DNA from: Chamaecrista fasciculata
Taxonomy: Eukaryota > Streptophyta > Magnoliopsida > Fabales > Fabaceae
Direction: 5' to 3'
Length of the DNA: 64,000 nt
Assembly (NCBI GenBank): GCA_003254925.1
Contig: QANZ01019100.1
Coordinates: 457,300 to 521,299, forward strand
The position numbers and the translations under genes are program-made. Of the stretch, positions 1 through 10,083 are shown one piece after another (position 1 is the stretch's first letter; each line of letters begins with the position of its first letter). A model generated the notes under the pieces. The model did not search any database. It had not been told where the DNA came from and worked only from the letters and a program-made list of their open reading frames with translations.

Positions 1-535
1 TGGTTGAGAATCTTAGTTCTATGGAACTATGTGAATTATAGAAGTTAGATCCTTGTTATAGGGGATATGCCATATATTGATCTCAATTAATGAGAGTAAT
101 TAGATAAATTCCATACAATTTCACAGATCTAGGAAGCATGTCTGTCAGATTGATTTGAATATTGATCCATTCAATTGATTTAAAATCTTAAAATGCAATT
201 TTTTTTCTTGTCACTCTTGTAACTTTCTGGCATTGAAAATCGTCCACCTGACTTGTATAAAATTTCGATAATAAGATAAAATAGAAGTTTCATTTGTTTA
301 TTTATTGGGACCATAATTTCAACTTCTGCAGATAAGCTTAAAAATATATCAGATGAGTCCAAAGAAGAAGCCTGCATTTTGTTTTATTGTGGTGCAGTTT
401 CCACTGAGAATCACTTGCCAAGACTTATATCAAATATTGTCATAAATAATTTCCTCCATCAGACGAATGTATGTAGTTCTAAATGATTCAACTTGATTGA
501 ACAAAAAAAATGTTCCAAGTTCCAACATATATAGA
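1..535. other. AT-rich intergenic DNA, no gene seen
   Basis: No coding exon, RNA gene or bounded repeat was recognised here. The stretch ends at the 5-bp target duplication of the foldback element that follows. Confidence 0.5.
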
Positions 536-540
536 TGAGC

Positions 541-834
541 TGTTAGGGCTTCACCACCACGACGAGGCCTCACCACCACGACGAGGCCTCACCACCACGA
601 CGGGGCCCTTTTCCCCCGGCGGGTCTATCCCCCGGCGGGTCTACACCCTCCATTTGGGGTTGATAAGGGGGAGGTCCCCTGTTCGATTCCCAGCACCCAC
701 ACACTTAGGGGGATCCCCAAATGGGAGGGTGTAGACCCGCCGGGGATAGACCCGCCGGGGGAAAAGGGCCCCGTCGTGGTGATGAGGCCCCGTCGTGGTG
801 GTGAGGCCTCGTCGTGGTGGTGAAGCCCATAACA
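541..834. mobile_element. 294-bp foldback element with TG...CA ends and 5-bp target duplication
   Basis: The element starts TGTTAGGGCTTCACC and ends GGTGAAGCCCATAACA, and is flanked by TGAGC at 536-540 and 835-839. Two arms of about 120 bp are almost perfect reverse complements. Each arm holds a 19-20-bp unit (CACCACCACGACGAGGCC-like) repeated three times and a CCCCGGCGGGTCTA-like unit repeated twice. The loop (about 656-722) contains GTTCGATTCCC, which resembles a tRNA T-arm or Pol III B-box. TG...CA ends with a 5-bp duplication are what a retroviral-type integrase leaves, but the inside does not look like an ordinary LTR. The GC-rich arms contrast sharply with the AT-rich surroundings. The short open frames across it are by-products of the repeats. 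Confidence 0.75.
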
Positions 835-839
835 TGAGC

Positions 840-2357
840 CTACCAAAGAAGTTGAATTACTGGTATATATAACAAAGTTGCAAGATTTTTCAGCAATCTG
901 TAACATAAAAATATGAAATACTAGAACAGAGAATATAAAGCAAAGAGGTTTAACTATAGAAGAAATTCATGGGGGTTATTTTTCTGTCACTCACCGTGTG
1001 CTTTTGTTTTCTCTTTTATCTGTGTCTCTGAGAGTGTGCAGGGAAAAAAGAGACTTTTTTCATGAGTAGGTTTGTGTGACGACAAAAAGGGAGAACTGGC
1101 CACCTTACGCACTCCCATCTTTTTCTTTTGTTGTATCGGTTTTGGAAAAGGTCAAGCCAAATAAGCATATTATAATATTTGTGGATTCTGTGACAAACGT
1201 TAGTCTCTGTGATGCTGAAGGACAATATGGGTATCTCCTTTGCTAATTCTTCAAAAAGACATTTAGACAAAGAGAAACCCCACAAAACCTCTATTCCTTT
1301 CAAGCATCCAATGTCCCCTTTAATCCCTTTGCTTTCATCCCTTTTGAGGTAATACTACTCGCTTTTCTCTCTTCCAATTTCTCAATTTTGTTACCTTCTC
1401 ACTTGTTTTCTCATCCTTGGATATTTATATAATCTTCTATTCTTCTTAACTTGGATGACGGTTTAAGCCTAAAAATCTTTAATAATATACATATATGTGA
1501 ATTTTTTTTAAAGAAAAATAGTTTTGGTAAAGCATGTGAAAATGATAAAAGATTTTTCATAAGAAAAATGATTGAGTTTTGCTTTTCTTTTGGTTCCATC
1601 AAATCAAGATGGTTTTTCAATCGCTATAATTCACTCACAGGAGGGTGGACGGAGGTTTACCAACTCCCACTTGCATCCCAACGAGAGAAGAGAATATATG
1701 GAAAATACACAGTGCTCTTCATTTATATTAATTTTATATTTATCTAGTCATATCACTATATACACTAATGAGTCACAGCCACTATTTATTTTCTTCTCAC
1801 GAATCACCTTGGATCTCTAGAGTTAAGAGATTCGTGTACTTTTAGTGGTTTTGACATTTCTCTCTCGCCTACCATAGCTAAAGTCAGTCAGTCCAATGAG
1901 ACTTTCTTTCTTCTTCAACTAAAGCCCACGAATTGCTTCCCTTCTTTTAATGCAAGTGCATAAAGGCCATACATTATATAGGCTAGCAGTTGAGAGTGGG
2001 GAGGAGCAGAGTCCCTTCTTAGAGAAGCAACATTCTCTGGTCAAAAGTCTTATCTTTTCTCGATATTGGTCTTGGGTTATATGAAAACCATTGCTTTTCT
2101 GTTAATGTCCGGTGACTGTATTAGCCGCAAATGACCACTTTGTGGGTATTTCCTGGAAACTCTGTTTCGCTGAAATCCAAGAGGACAAGTGAAGGACTCT
2201 CTTAACTAGTGTGCGTTGCTCATTTTCTCAAGTGCTCCTCCTAATCTATCGCTTCTCAAGTTCTTGGGTACGATGGTCACTCTTCCCTGTTCTTTTCTTC
2301 TTCTCTCTCTCTTATGATTTTCAGTGGAAATAACTCTGATTATGGTGGTTATCAGGC
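840..2357 (+). other. Upstream region and probable 5' leader of the MIP1/DUF547 gene
   Basis: No independent gene was recognised. Pyrimidine-rich, leader-like sequence runs from about 1860 to 2350. A good 3' splice site (TTATCAG at about 2350-2356) sits directly before the start codon at 2358, so a 5'-UTR intron is likely, with a possible donor near 2268. The exact transcription start cannot be read from sequence. Confidence 0.4.
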
Positions 2358-5300
2358 ATGGGGCTTGACGTCGGTGGAGAAAATAAAATGGTGGGACTGA
2401 GATTGGCTCAAAGGCACAAGCGTTCGAAGAGGTTGCTTGATTTGTGTTCTTTTATGTCTCTGATTTTGGAATCCTCGTAAGAAAGAGACTGCTTTTATAG
2501 AAATGGAAAATTAAAGCTTTCACATTTAATGTCAGTATGTTCTGCAATAATTCATCCTTAGAAAGAGAGTGTAATTGGGGGTTTCAAGATTGCAGCTTGG
2601 GCTCCTTTAGGGGAAACAAATTACATGTGAAGCTACTCAAACTAAATTTACTGTGTCGGAATTCAATTTATCTCATCTTATTGTGTTTGCTCTTTTCACA
2701 TGGCAGTTTTCCTGACAAGAAAATAGACGAGGAGGATTATCCACATAAACACCTCGGCTCCTCAGATAGAACGAAGCTGGTATAATCAACCACTCCAACT
2801 TTTTTTTTTAAAAAAAAAAACCATTATGAAATAAAAAAATCATTTCTTTCTGGCCTTTATTATCTAACAATATGCACGAGTACGACTATCCATAGGTTAG
2901 GCATGTTGACTTGACGAGAAGCTTGTATGATGCTAAATATTATATGAGGATTATAAATTATTTTGGCATTTTCTTCCCATTTGCTGTCTAGTTGTTATAA
3001 TGAACACTGATGGCAGCATCAAGTTAATCCCATTCCCTCTATGTGGAATAGTAATGATTGAGTTTAATATCATTCTGTGGAATTCACAACTATTTCTGGA
3101 CAACTGTGTGAAAGCAAGAGAATTTTATGCCTAAATTATGGGTTTCGATCTGGTTCCAGGATATGGGATATCTCACGGAATGTACCAAAGCAAGGAGAAA
3201 ACAAAACCCCGCGAGCCAAGTCCAGAACACTCTAAAGCAAGAGGTATTTCTTTTTGTGGCATGTATTACCACAGCCATATTTCTGGGCTATAGCTCAATT
3301 GACTATTTCTTTTAATCATGATCCAGCCTCCGCCTTATTGTTTTGGCTCAGCGCACTTGTATGTCAAATAATTGCTTTTTGTTTGTTTGTATATTGATAG
3401 ATCTTTTTAAATTGGTGTTTTGGGCAGATTCTGCAACTTGAGAGAAGGCTACAAGACCAATTTGAGGTCCGATCCACATTGGAAAGGGCACTTGGTTACA
3501 GGCCTTCATCTCTTGAAAATTCAAATGGCAAGATAATGCCCAAGGTAGTACCACCTTCAATTTTTTTTTGTGGGATTAAAAATGAGTATAGGTATCTATT
3601 GTTTTGATTCTTCCATATGACAGCAGTTATCACATGCTTTTTGAATGGACTGTGTTAAATATGGTTTGTTAATAATTGAAAGAAAGAACACTCATGTTGC
3701 AATCTGATATGTTTGTTCACTATATTTTCTGAAGTTTAGTCTTCGGTTTGCCCTGCTTATTCTTGTATAGCTTTCTTCTTTGTCAAGCTTTAAATCTATG
3801 TTATTTGTGACTCCAGCCAGCCACAGAATTAATTAAGGAAATTGCTCTGCTAGAGTTAGAAGTTGTGTATCTGGAACAACATCTCCTCTCCTTATACCGC
3901 AAAGCATTTGATCAACAACTATCTTCTGTATCTCCATCTACCAAGGAGGAAAAAATAAAACCTTCTTCAGCTGCACCTAGAACAAAAGTCAACGAAGCTT
4001 CTAATCTTGAAGTCTTATCCAAAAGAGGATGTTCTGCCACACAATCAAATAGTCATAAGCTTGAGACTCCAGGAATGGAACATAATATGCTATCTAATGG
4101 AAATGAGATTGCAATTCAAGCAAAAGAGCCTCTTGGATGCGGGGCAGAAGAAAAGCTTTTAGACTCCGGTGTGTACCGTTGCCATTCTTCATTATCCCAG
4201 TGTTCAGCATTTGCAACTAGAACATCCCCTCCGGCAGATTCTTTTGATAAGACTCTGCGAGCCTGTCATTCCCAACCATTGTCCATGATGGAGGTAAATA
4301 ACGTTTTATGGAACATGTCAACATGTCATGACCTTTGTTGTGAAAATCTACCTTCCCTACTTCAATTTACAGTAAGTTGTAGAATTGATCTTTTTGGCAG
4401 CCTCATTTTGATATTGACTTATAGTTGATTCTGTGCAGTATACCCAAAATGGTTCACCAAATATAATCAGTCTGGCAGAACATCTTGGTACTCGCATATC
4501 TGACCATATTCCAGATACACCTAATAGGCTTTCTGAGGATATGGTTAAATGCATATCAGCTATATATTGCAAGCTTGCTGACCCATCCTTGACAAATCCT
4601 GGCCTTTCATCCCCCAGTTCATCCTTGTCATCAATGAGTGGCTTTTCTGTTGGAGATCAAGCTGATATGTGGAGTCCAGGGTTCAAGAATAATTCTTCTT
4701 TTGATGTACGGTTAGACAACCCTTTCCATGTGGAAGGACTCAAGGAATTTAGCGGACCATACAGCACCATGGTTGAAGTATCATGGATTTATAGGGACAG
4801 TCAAAAATTGGGTGATACAGAGCAGCTACTTCAAAATTTCAGGTGAGCCTACTCATATAGATTTTTTAAGTTATTAATTGAAAAGCATGCATCCTAATGG
4901 AACTTTTTGGTTTTGGTCCCCTGGAGTTTTGATAGACTTCCCACTTTTGTGTTGTTTCAGGTCACTAATCTGTCAACTGGAAGATGTGGATCCTGGGAGG
5001 TTGAAACATGAGGAGAAGCTAGCTTTCTGGATCAACATACACAATGCTTTGGTGATGCATGTAATTGTTTCTCTTCATTGAAAACGTGTTTTCCTCCAAT
5101 ACATCCATTTCTTTCATTGATTAAATGAGTCATAGTTTGTTCATTGCCTTTTAATAGGCATTTTTGGCTTATGGGATTCCACAGAACAATGTGAAAAGAC
5201 TGTTTCTTCTCTTGAAGGTAAAAAAAAAAAGTGAATAACTTTAATAATTAATTAAAGGAAGGAGCTTTTAAAGTTTAAACCCCTATTTGCTTGCTGATTT

Positions 5301-6032
5301 TGGTGGTCTTTTCAGGCTGCATACAATGTTGGGGGTCATACTGTTAGTGCAGACAAAATACAAAGCACTATCCTTGGGTGCAGACTGTCTCGTCCAGGAC
5401 AGGTAAATCCTATTGGTGGCTCATCAAACTTGAAAGAAACATTTGTTATCCTAATCTCTAGTGACTTCCCTGGAAACTTACAAATTTTCCTTCCTTGTAA
5501 ATTTAGTGGCTACGTGTGTTCTTTTCCACAAAGACAAAATTCAAGAGTGGAGATGGACGACAATCTTATGCAATTGAACATCCTGAACCTCTTCTACACT
5601 TTGCACTCTGTTCAGGAAACCATTCTGATCCTGCGGTATTCACTCTATTCTTAGTTGGATGAATGTCATTTTATTACCATTCTGATCCTGCATTGAATTT
5701 ATTAATAATTAATAACACTCTCATAACAGGTGCGTGTGTTTACACCAAAAAGAGTGTTCCAAGAGCTAGAAAATGCGAAGGACGAGTACATTCGAGCTAC
5801 CTTTGGGGTAAGGAAGGATCATAAAATACTTTTACCAAAGCTTGTGGAGACATTTGCCAAGGAATCAGGCTTGTGCTCTGCTGGTATCATGGAAATGATT
5901 CAACAGTCACTGCCTGAATCCCTTAGGAAGAGCATTAAGAAGTGTCAGGCTGTAAAATCTAAAAAGAGCATAGAATGGATCCCACACAACTTCACTTTCC
6001 GGTATCTTGTATCTAAGGAGCTGGTGAAATGA
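2358..6032 (+). CDS. MIP1 leucine-zipper / DUF547 domain protein
   Basis: Eleven exons joined at GT-AG borders: 2358-2431, 2707-2779, 3160-3243, 3428-3544, 3817-4293, 4439-4842, 4961-5060, 5158-5217, 5316-5402, 5507-5635 and 5730-6032. They give an uninterrupted protein of about 635 residues, normal for this family. The N-terminal third carries a heptad-like coiled coil (EILQLERRLQDQFEVRSTLE, then TELIKEIALLELEVVYLEQH), the ternary-complex-factor MIP1 leucine zipper. A serine-rich, probably disordered middle follows. The C-terminal third is DUF547, with landmarks LAFWINIHNALVMHAFLAYG, AAYNVGG and YAIEHPEPLLHFALCSG. The biochemical role of DUF547 is unsettled; the zipper suggests dimerisation or binding a transcription factor. 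All exon phases close, so the model is solid except for untranslated ends. It converges on the PR-1 gene downstream. Confidence 0.92.
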
Positions 6033-6773
6033 AACGATAACCTCATTGGCTGCGGAGGACAATATAATGTGCATTTCATTATGTATCATTCTTTTGTACA
6101 AATTAGAGAGAGGGTAGCTTTAACATCACAATCGGATATTGCAATGCAATGTGTGTAGTGGTAGCCTTTTGCATGTGATATGGTAAGTACTAAGTAGTAC
6201 CTGTAATGTAATTGTTGTAGTCTACGATAAGAATTGAGAATCTGCGGTGAGCAATGTAAATGATCTGCTGCTATTAATTAAATCAAATGTCGTGGGGACC
6301 GTTCATGCATTTGTTAATCAAATGATCTTTTGCTATTCATCGTGAGGTCTAGAGTTGGAAAATAGTTTATTTAGAGAATCCGTATGATAACTGTGCCAAC
6401 AATATCTTCTTCATAAATCACAAGGGGAAGAAAAAAGGAGGGGATGATCTCGTTGGACTCAATCCTGATATTTTGGATCCTGGATTAATAATGTACATAG
6501 AAAATTTTATTATTTTTATTTTATTAAAGACAATGGGCCGGTCTGGCTTATGTTCCCCGCAATCAACCTCACGTGAACTCAAGCCTCAAGGCTCACTGTT
6601 TCGTCGGTGCAGTTACGCTGTCGCTGAAAATCCGAAAAACTCAAGAAAGAAAGAAAGATATAAAGAAGTGGAGTAATAATTTATTAGAAAATTGAAGAGT
6701 GGGAAGAAATTAAAGATGCATGTGGTGGAAGTGGAGAGAAGAAAGAGAGGATGATGAAAATAGGTAGTAGTAA
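6033..6773. other. Convergent 3' intergenic region
   Basis: This lies between the 3' ends of the DUF547 gene (+) and the PR-1 gene (-) and should hold both 3' UTRs. I saw no further gene. Confidence 0.5.
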
Positions 6774-7295
6774 CTAGTAAGGGGTTTGTCCTACAATATT
6801 GCCAGGGGGATTGTAGAAACATATGGTCAAGCTAACCCCTTCTTTGACACACGAGGCTTGAGCGCACCCCAACTCCAACGACTTCCTCCATACAACCTGC
6901 GTGTAAACCCCACACTTATGATCCGCCACGCACGTGTTGTCAGTGTGGTTGTAATAATTCTTCTCCTTCACCCATTCCTCCACCGCCATCCGCGGCGTCA
7001 CCGTCACTCCGCTCGACCATAGCTGGTTCCCGCCGTAACTTCCCGCCGTCAAGTTCGCGAACTGGCATCCCATTTTGTTCTTTTGGTACCGAACCAGCAG
7101 GCTCGTCGCATTCCCCAGCTTCGGACTCCACTGCAACGGACTAACCCCCACCGCCGCTCTTGCCTCGTTGTGTGCCTCTAAGAACTCCCTCGCCGCACCC
7201 ACCGCTGACGCCACTTGGAATGTCGCAATAACTGCCACCACTGCTACCACACACGTCGGATGCCCCATTTTCGTCATCTTCTTCAGTTTTCTCAT
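6774..7295 (-). CDS. PR1: Pathogenesis-related protein 1 (CAP superfamily), secreted
   Basis: An intronless frame of 173 residues from the first ATG at 7295. Internal ATGs at 7277 and 7268 are alternative starts; the last gives the usual PR-1-like start (MGHPTCVV). A hydrophobic signal peptide ends near ASAVGA, and the mature part begins REFLEAHNEARAAVGVSPLQW. CAP-family signatures are present: HNEAR, YGGNQLW, HTDNTC, CGVYTQVVWRKSLELGCA and the C-terminal CFYNPPGN. The mature protein has six cysteines, as expected for the three-disulphide alpha-beta-alpha fold. PR-1 proteins are secreted to the apoplast, bind sterols and are commonly induced by pathogens. The extreme C-terminus, PPGNIVGQTPY, resembles the CAPE1 defence peptide released from tomato PR-1b, but the usual CNYx before the cleavage site is CFYN here. 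Confidence 0.95.
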   Translation of the reverse strand: MRKLKKMTKMGHPTCVVAVVAVIATFQVASAVGAAREFLEAHNEARAAVGVSPLQWSPKLGNATSLLVRYQKNKMGCQFANLTAGSYGGNQLWSSGVTVTPRMAVEEWVKEKNYYNHTDNTCVADHKCGVYTQVVWRKSLELGCAQASCVKEGVSLTICFYNPPGNIVGQTPY

Positions 7296-7351
7296 CACCC
7301 GATCTGCTTTCCCAATTGTTACTGCTTCACTATGTGGACTGTGAGTGTGAG

Positions 7352-7363
7352 ATATTATATTAT
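7352..7363 (-). promoter_or_regulatory. TATA-box candidate of the PR-1 gene
   Basis: On the minus strand the sequence reads TATAATATAATA about 60 bp before the start codon, next to a GA/CT-rich tract (7364-7383). Its position fits a Pol II TATA box with a short leader. Confidence 0.5.
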
Positions 7364-7464
7364 AGAGAGAGACAGAGAGAGAAGATGCTGCATTTAATTA
7401 TCAACTTGTCTTTGTCACCACGTCAAACAACCCAACAACGTGTCCCTGGGGATGGTTTTTCTTG

Positions 7465-7778
7465 GAGTAAACTATCATTTTGGTCCCTAAATTTTATATG
7501 CGCTGGCACTTTGGTCCTTGGATCTACGAAATTGTACACCCTGATCCTTGAATTGTGCTAACTCGCTGTAAAATGGTTCTTCCGTCATCCAGATGTGCCT
7601 AAATGGTCCTCGGATTTACAAAATTGTACAATCTGGTCCCTGAATTATGCTAACGTGACGGAAGGACCATTTTGCAATGAGTTTGCATAATTCAGGGATT
7701 GGATTGTACACTTTCATAAATCTAAGGACTAAACTGCCAGTGACTGTAAAATTTAAGGACCAAAATGCTAGTTTACTC
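7465..7778. mobile_element. Mutator-like MITE with 10-bp target duplication
   Basis: A 314-bp non-autonomous element. Its terminal inverted repeats begin GAGTAAACTAKCATTTTGGTC and it is bounded on both sides by GTTTTTCTTG (7455-7464 and 7779-7788). The two halves are built from repeats of the type tttggtccctgaatt and their complements, so the whole element can fold back. A 9-10-bp duplication with long inverted repeats fits the Mutator superfamily. No transposase is encoded. Confidence 0.85.
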
Positions 7779-7788
7779 GTTTTTCTTG

Positions 7789-9032
7789 TTTCTTTTTTAT
7801 GTTTTACTTTTTCAAGATCCTAAGTTAAATGTTTAGCCATAGATGTATATGGTTTTGGTAGTCAGCAAATTTTTATCGAAATCACCTTTGACACGAATCA
7901 CGATTCACGAGCTAACTCGCGTTGACTCAAGGAGTAGTGAATTGAATATGAGTGACTACGAATTAGGTGGCAGCATACCATTTATGTATTTTGTTTTCCA
8001 GTGCCAAAAGTCAGTCACGCACTCTGTTTGAGATAAGGTTTTTAAAATGGGAATGGAAAGATTATGTAAATGAAATATAATGAAAATGGTGTTTGGATTG
8101 TTTGGGGTGAAATGGAAAAAGTATGATGTGAAATTATGTAGAAGGGTATATAATGATTGGAGGTTGGTAGAAATAATTATATGATTTTTAAAATTGTATA
8201 GGGGTAGAATTGAAAATTAATAATGAAATGAAATGGAAATAATGAAATGAGATTTTAGTATTTGGATGTGGTTTTATGAAATGAAGTTAGAATGAACAAT
8301 AAATTATTTGAAATCTCATTACTTTAAAAATCTAATATTTGGTCCAAAATAGAATAATATTTTAATATTAAAGGACCACATAATTATTTTAAACAATAAA
8401 TTATTTGAAATATTTGATTCCATTACTTATAAACCCTTAAAGAATTCTAATTATTTATGATGGTGTCTCTTTATCGCAAACTCTTGCTCAATAAATAAAT
8501 TAAACAATTTAAATATTAATCACAATTATTATTAATCAGATTATGTATCTCAAAATTTCAATACAAAATAATAAATTGAAGGATGAAAATATTAATAACA
8601 TAAAAATTGAAGAACGAAAAATTACAATAATTAATATGATAATTGAGGTTAGATCAATCATGATTCATGACTCATCACACGTGACTTTGCTAACCCACTG
8701 ACCTAAGGGCGAGCCGGTGCCCAGCGAGGTGATCTGCTATATTGGATAGTGGAAACAGTTCACTTAAAAATTCTCTAATTTTCCAAATTATTTTCCATAT
8801 TATATTAGCCTTTAACTATCCATGTGTTTGGTCCTTTTTTTCCAAGTAAATTTCTGTGGGCTTTTTGTTATGGGTCAATTCGGCCCATTCTACTGTACCT
8901 GCCTCTATCCTATCACATATTCTGGACTTACTCACGTAGGCTTTTTACTGTTTTAATAGGCATATATTAACCTAACATAATGATCAAACCTGGAAACGTC
9001 TTCAAATGGAGGTTTCACAATATTTTTGTAAA
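7789..9032. other. AT-rich intergenic DNA
   Basis: No gene was recognised. A degenerate, purine-rich stretch at about 8035-8290 (repeated gaaatgaaatgg-like words and 'gtgtttggattg') looks like an old MITE remnant, but I could not define its ends. Confidence 0.4.
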
Positions 9033-9045
9033 AACAAAATAAGAT

Positions 9046-9909
9046 TTTTTTTTTTTTAATACAGAGCTAGACAACTAAAAGGAAACTAGAAAGCAAAATA
9101 AACATAGTCATTATAACCTAGGTAGGAATAAGGAAGGAAATCTAAGATCTGCCGAAGGAGATTATGACCAATTCTTCCTCCAAACAGAATCCGGGCTGTA
9201 GAAGGAAAGGAGTGATGAATGTCATGAATGAGAGGCTGCAAAGAAAGAGGACTGGACGATATATTCTGCAACCAATTGACATATCCCTTCCTTTGGACCA
9301 CAACATTTCTGATATGATCTCCTGCAGCAGCAACAGAAACAACAGGAGTAAACTTGTAGGAGAATTCACGAATGCACCAAAAAAGAAAGTGAAGTTTAGT
9401 CCAGTTGTTCACATTTCTCCAAATATGAAGTTGTTGCCAGTGCGCCTGAGACAAAACCAGACCAAAAACATATAACTTGCTTCTATTTTTATACAGGAAG
9501 AAGAAAACAGAAGCTTGAAACTGAAGATCCCTTGTTGAAAAAGCTCTAATACGCTTGGAGGGACGAGAACGAACATTGTGAGTAGAGGAAAAACAGGGAG
9601 AAGGAATCTGTTGAAGGGACTGCACAAGTAATTGACTTTTATGAATTACTTGAGAAGGCTGGTAATTCTTGTTATCATGAAGACTGCTATTTCGAGCTTC
9701 CCAAATACTATGAAGAATTATTATGAAAAGTCTGCAAGCTTGAAGAGAAGAGCCCCCTAACTGCTTGAATTGCTGAAGATGCATGGTAATCCAGGATCGA
9801 AAATCCACTGCTCCATAATCGCTAACCAATGACAAAAAGGAACCAAACCAAACCGCTCTAGAGAAAGGACATGTGACAAAAAGATGAAAGAGCGATTCAT
9901 CATCAGCAG
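9046..9909 (-). mobile_element. 5'-truncated LINE (L1-type) 3' end with poly(A) and 13-bp target duplication
   Basis: An insertion on the minus strand. AACAAAATAAGAT occurs at 9033-9045 and 9910-9922, and a T-run at 9046-9057 is the poly(A) tail on the minus strand. The body keeps one open frame down to 9086. It first encodes the plant LINE reverse-transcriptase zinc-binding segment (SLFHLFVTCPFSRAVW), then an RNase H-like tail recognisable by VNWLQNISSSPLSLQPLIHD and GRIGHNLLRQILDFLPYSYL. The acidic RNase H catalytic residues are not where expected (the 'ESD' position reads SVAAAGD), so the domain looks dead. The open frame begins at 9958, outside the element, so its first dozen or so residues are host flanking DNA. 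Endonuclease and polymerase domains are missing. Confidence 0.85.
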
Positions 9910-10044
9910 AACAAAATAAGATATGGTAGATACTTTCTAAACTTCCTTTGATGGTCATATTAATAAATAGTTCAGTAATGAAAGATGTAAGTTCGTTGAG
10001 TGAGACTATCCTATGATGAAGTGTAAGAGATGTTTATAGTATAT

Positions 10045-10083
10045 AAGCTGGTAAAGTTGCTCAAAAAAAAAAGCTGGTAAAGT
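10045..10083 (+). mobile_element. Micro-insertion: poly(A) snippet in a 13-bp direct repeat
   Basis: AAGCTGGTAAAGT at 10045-10057 and 10071-10083 flanks only TGCTCAAAAAAAA. The repeat is perfect. The structure fits target-primed insertion of an extremely truncated retroelement in plus orientation. Confidence 0.6.

Noticed and set aside
656..722. Possible tRNA gene in the foldback loop
   Set aside because: Only a T-arm/B-box-like GTTCGATTCCC is present. The T-stem does not pair properly and no D-arm, anticodon arm or acceptor stem could be built.
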